DNA of 24,670 nucleotides from NCBI RefSeq assembly GCF_003992255.1, contig NZ_RQVA01000021.1, positions 1-24,670 on the forward strand, given 5' to 3'. The stretch comes from F0422 sp003992255 (GTDB taxonomy: Bacteria > Bacillota > Negativicutes > Veillonellales > Veillonellaceae). The notes under the pieces were generated by a model, which saw only the letters and a list, made by a program, of their open reading frames with translations, did no database searches and was not told the DNA's origin. This document shows positions 22,525 to 24,670 of this stretch, piece after piece. Numbering within the stretch: position 1 is the first letter of the stretch; each line of letters begins with the position of its first letter. The position numbers and the translations under genes were made by a program.

Positions 22525-23279
22525 AGTATATCCCTACTGTCAACATTCACGCAGCTGTAGAAGTTATCGCTTCTGCTAGTTGCAGTCTATCTTTATTATA
22601 CTTACTAACAACAGGCTCTATTTATCGCCTTATCGCTCCTAATTCTTATATCATCGCATTATTATGGGCGTTGACATTATTATTACTTTGGAGCACGGTA
22701 AAAGCTAGTAGAAACATCTTCCGTAAATCCTATGGCTCTTCTTATAGAAATGCTATTCTGTATGGTTTGTGTACATTATTACTAAGCCCATCTATCTTCC
22801 ATGCACAAGCATTTGCATTGCCTGCAGAAGAACCTGTAGACCAAGTGATTGCAGTAACAAAAGAACCTGTTCCTACCAATGATTACAAAAATATTGGTGA
22901 TGGCATCGATGATACACATCGTCACATCACGTTAACATCTAGAAATTACTATGATACGATCTTGAAAGTATCTAATCACATTGAAAAATACAAAGGCTAT
23001 ACAGTATCCGCCACAGGCTATGTATCCTACCACGATAAAGCCTTGCAAGGTAATGATTTTGTGTTAGCTCGTGATTTAATGATCTGTTGCGTAGCCGATA
23101 TGGCTCCATTTGGATTACCTACTGAGTATACATCCACTACTCCATTATTAGAGCATAGTTGGTATACTATGGAAGGTACTATCGGAACACGTAACTTCCA
23201 CGGTGTAGAACAACCATATATCATCAACAGCAAAATTACACAAGCTGATGCCATTGATGGCTACATTTTCCCTAACTAA
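22521..23279 (+). CDS. YcgQ-like (TIGR03943 / COG3689) permease partner
   Basis: A 252-residue protein with three hydrophobic helices (about 11-31, 42-61 and 77-97), then a soluble C-terminal domain (about 103-252) that should face outside the inner membrane. DLMICCVADMAPFGLP (C189-C190) matches the conserved CC motif of the YcgQ/TIGR03943 family, usually encoded beside YcgR-type permeases. I start it at ATG 22521 because AGGAGG lies 9 nt upstream and the ATG overlaps the permease stop by 4 nt. The upstream in-frame ATG at 22485 is inside the permease gene without a ribosome site. The paired cysteines suggest metal binding; this is inferred. Confidence 0.85.
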   Translation: MKYIPTVNIHAAVEVIASASCSLSLLYLLTTGSIYRLIAPNSYIIALLWALTLLLLWSTVKASRNIFRKSYGSSYRNAILYGLCTLLLSPSIFHAQAFALPAEEPVDQVIAVTKEPVPTNDYKNIGDGIDDTHRHITLTSRNYYDTILKVSNHIEKYKGYTVSATGYVSYHDKALQGNDFVLARDLMICCVADMAPFGLPTEYTSTTPLLEHSWYTMEGTIGTRNFHGVEQPYIINSKITQADAIDGYIFPN

Positions 23280-23307
23280 TAGGTAAGTATATATCTTAAG
23301 ACTTAAG

Positions 23308-23351
23308 AAAACCACGTATATCAGTAGTATCTCTGATGTACGTGGTTTTTT
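23308..23351 (+). terminator. Terminator of the COG0523-permease operon
   Basis: An 11-bp stem (23308-23318 with 23339-23349) with an inner ATCAG/CTGAT stem is followed by a T run to 23351. It is 30 nt past the last stop codon. Confidence 0.9.
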
Positions 23352-23390
23352 ATTAAATATTATAAAAAATAAAACTGCTTTTCCGGGTTA

Positions 23391-24639
23391 TAGGACAAAA
23401 TGAGTTGGTAGACTAGTCCCATTTTTTTGTAATAGATATATCATAATTATGTAGATCACTCCATACAATTGCATCTCCCCCATGTAGGGATCATATCTTC
23501 TAAAGTTTCTCTTTCTGACATCTCTTTATATATCCTAGCTATACTTTTATCTGTTGGCATCACCTTGAGAATCTCATCATAGGGTAATGGATGTGGAGAG
23601 CGCATATAACACCACCAAAACACCGCTTTTATCCTACGTTCAACAGATAGTCCTCTATGGTTCCTTAACATGGCTCTTAATTGGGCATTAATACCTCCTT
23701 CTATCCTGTTATTTGTAGCTGGCAACTTTCTTTCATTAACTAATGCATCTTTAAGATAGGTAAATAGTATATCTTGTTTCACCAGCTGACAAAGAGACCG
23801 TTCTGCTTTTACTAGTCTTTCATGTTTGGGATGCAAGCTGCCATACTCATCTCTAGTCATTTCGCTTAAAAATGTTTTATACCTCTTGGACCAATTCTGA
23901 AAGCGTTCTTCCCATACTTTCATTTCTTCTATTCCATGGATAGCCAATAAGTCTTTTGCTAATACGTATAACTCTATTCCTGCTAATGTTTTGGGCCTAG
24001 ATGTTGTATATCGCTTAATCTGGCAAAACACATGGTATAAACACCTTTGGATCCTAGCCTTTTTCCAAATTCGATTACATGCTTTTTTAAATCCAACTCC
24101 ACCATCAGTAACCACTATAGTAGGTGAGGCAATCCTTTGTAATAATGCCTCCCATGCCGCTGCATGTTCGTATCTACATACATACCATCCCAAGACATGC
24201 GTATCATCACAACATATTAATACACATACTTTTCGTCCTAAATAGATACCATCAACATACACTACATCCCTATGTGTCTCTATTTTAGGTGGCATAGGCC
24301 ATATTTCCCAAAATTGAACTGTATTTCGTCTAAATGTCCGACTACTTACAGACATCTCATCCTGTGTTTTACCACTTAACAACCATGCGAGAAACTGGTG
24401 AAAGTGTTTTATCGTACTATCAATAGTATTCGTAAATACTGTCTTACATTCACGGCACTGCCAACGTTGAGTTCCCTTTTTCGTTTTCCCATACTTATGA
24501 CAAGGAAATCCACAATTTATACATTTTATCTGATTCATTATTCAGTCCTCCTAATGATAGATTATTTAGGAAAATTAAATATCAATCAGACCTGTAATTG
24601 CAAGGGGTTTCAGACTTTTTACCAACTCATTTTGTCCTA
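23391..24639 (-). mobile_element. Insertion sequence, IS1249/IS256-type, 1249 bp
   Basis: Perfect 20-bp terminal inverted repeats, TAGGACAAAATGAGTTGGTA at 23391-23410 and its reverse complement at 24620-24639, bracket a single transposase gene on the minus strand. The flanks read ccgggtta on the left and cctcaaag on the right, so I see no 8-bp target duplication. The left side lies just past the terminator of the preceding operon; the right flank is cut by the window end. Confidence 0.88.
23456..24538 (-). CDS. IS1249/IS256-family DDE transposase
   Basis: A 360-residue transposase. The N-terminus is a zinc ribbon with C6, C9, C28 and C31. The catalytic acidic residues fit a DDE triad: D96 in YVDGIYLG, D145 in VVTDGG, and E280 in NNRIEGGINAQLRAML. 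The segment between the second D and E holds the CLYHVFCQIKRY motif (C/D-x-x-H region) of Mutator/IS256-related enzymes, and NNxxEGGxN is typical of IS1249-type proteins. The reading frame is complete, so the element may be active. The gene lies wholly within the terminal inverted repeats. Confidence 0.88.
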   Translation of the reverse strand: MNQIKCINCGFPCHKYGKTKKGTQRWQCRECKTVFTNTIDSTIKHFHQFLAWLLSGKTQDEMSVSSRTFRRNTVQFWEIWPMPPKIETHRDVVYVDGIYLGRKVCVLICCDDTHVLGWYVCRYEHAAAWEALLQRIASPTIVVTDGGVGFKKACNRIWKKARIQRCLYHVFCQIKRYTTSRPKTLAGIELYVLAKDLLAIHGIEEMKVWEERFQNWSKRYKTFLSEMTRDEYGSLHPKHERLVKAERSLCQLVKQDILFTYLKDALVNERKLPATNNRIEGGINAQLRAMLRNHRGLSVERRIKAVFWWCYMRSPHPLPYDEILKVMPTDKSIARIYKEMSERETLEDMIPTWGRCNCME

Positions 24640-24670
24640 CCTCAAAGTTCTTTAAAACAACTTTAAAATT

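Overview
The window reads as a stretch of a Firmicutes chromosome. A Negativicutes (Veillonella-like) host is my best guess from the protein sequences and gene set: a ctsR-mcsA-mcsB-clpC heat-shock operon, anaerobic cobalamin genes with CbiK, a class II superoxide reductase and a bacterial ferritin. The genus is a judgement from recognition, not a database result.

Layout. (1) 1-230: a small minus-strand transcription unit encoding a tRNA-like RNA, with its own promoter and terminator. (2) 258-7431: a complete type II-A CRISPR-Cas locus. On the minus strand it runs cas9-cas1-cas2-csn2, then a short leader and a 13-repeat array. A tracrRNA is transcribed divergently from just upstream of cas9. 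(3) 7498-9449: a TVP38/TMEM64-family membrane protein and aspartate kinase lysC, the latter with a clear internal start for a beta subunit. (4) 9747-10250: superoxide reductase with a palindromic operator over its -10 box. (5) 10341-14217: cobalamin genes cobO, cbiA, cbiL and cbiK. (6) 14349-19037: ctsR-mcsA-mcsB-clpC under a strong promoter with three CtsR-type direct repeats. (7) 19049-19814: ferritin. (8) 19990-23351, plus strand: a probable metal-handling operon of a COG0523 (CobW-like) protein, a COG0523-like domain fused to a YraQ/YcgR-type permease, and a YcgQ-like partner. (9) 23391-24639: an insertion sequence with perfect 20-bp inverted repeats and an IS1249/IS256-type DDE transposase.

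How the parts work together. In the CRISPR locus the crRNA strand is fixed by the tracrRNA: its anti-repeat is complementary to the minus-strand repeat. Repeats at the low-coordinate end are the most diverged and two spacers there are near-duplicates, so this is the old end. The leader lies next to csn2. The oldest repeats pair perfectly with the tracrRNA anti-repeat and the newer ones carry two mismatches, so the array records repeat drift. SOR and ferritin handle superoxide and iron. The cobalamin genes cover cobalt insertion, C20 methylation, a,c-amidation and adenosylation. The COG0523/permease/YcgQ operon looks like a metal transport or allocation system with an unusual fusion.

The points most worth following are the COG0523-permease fusion operon, the CtsR operators with an 8-nt instead of 10-nt repeat period, the tracrRNA/repeat drift with a possible self-guiding 5' end, and the tRNA-like RNA beside the array.
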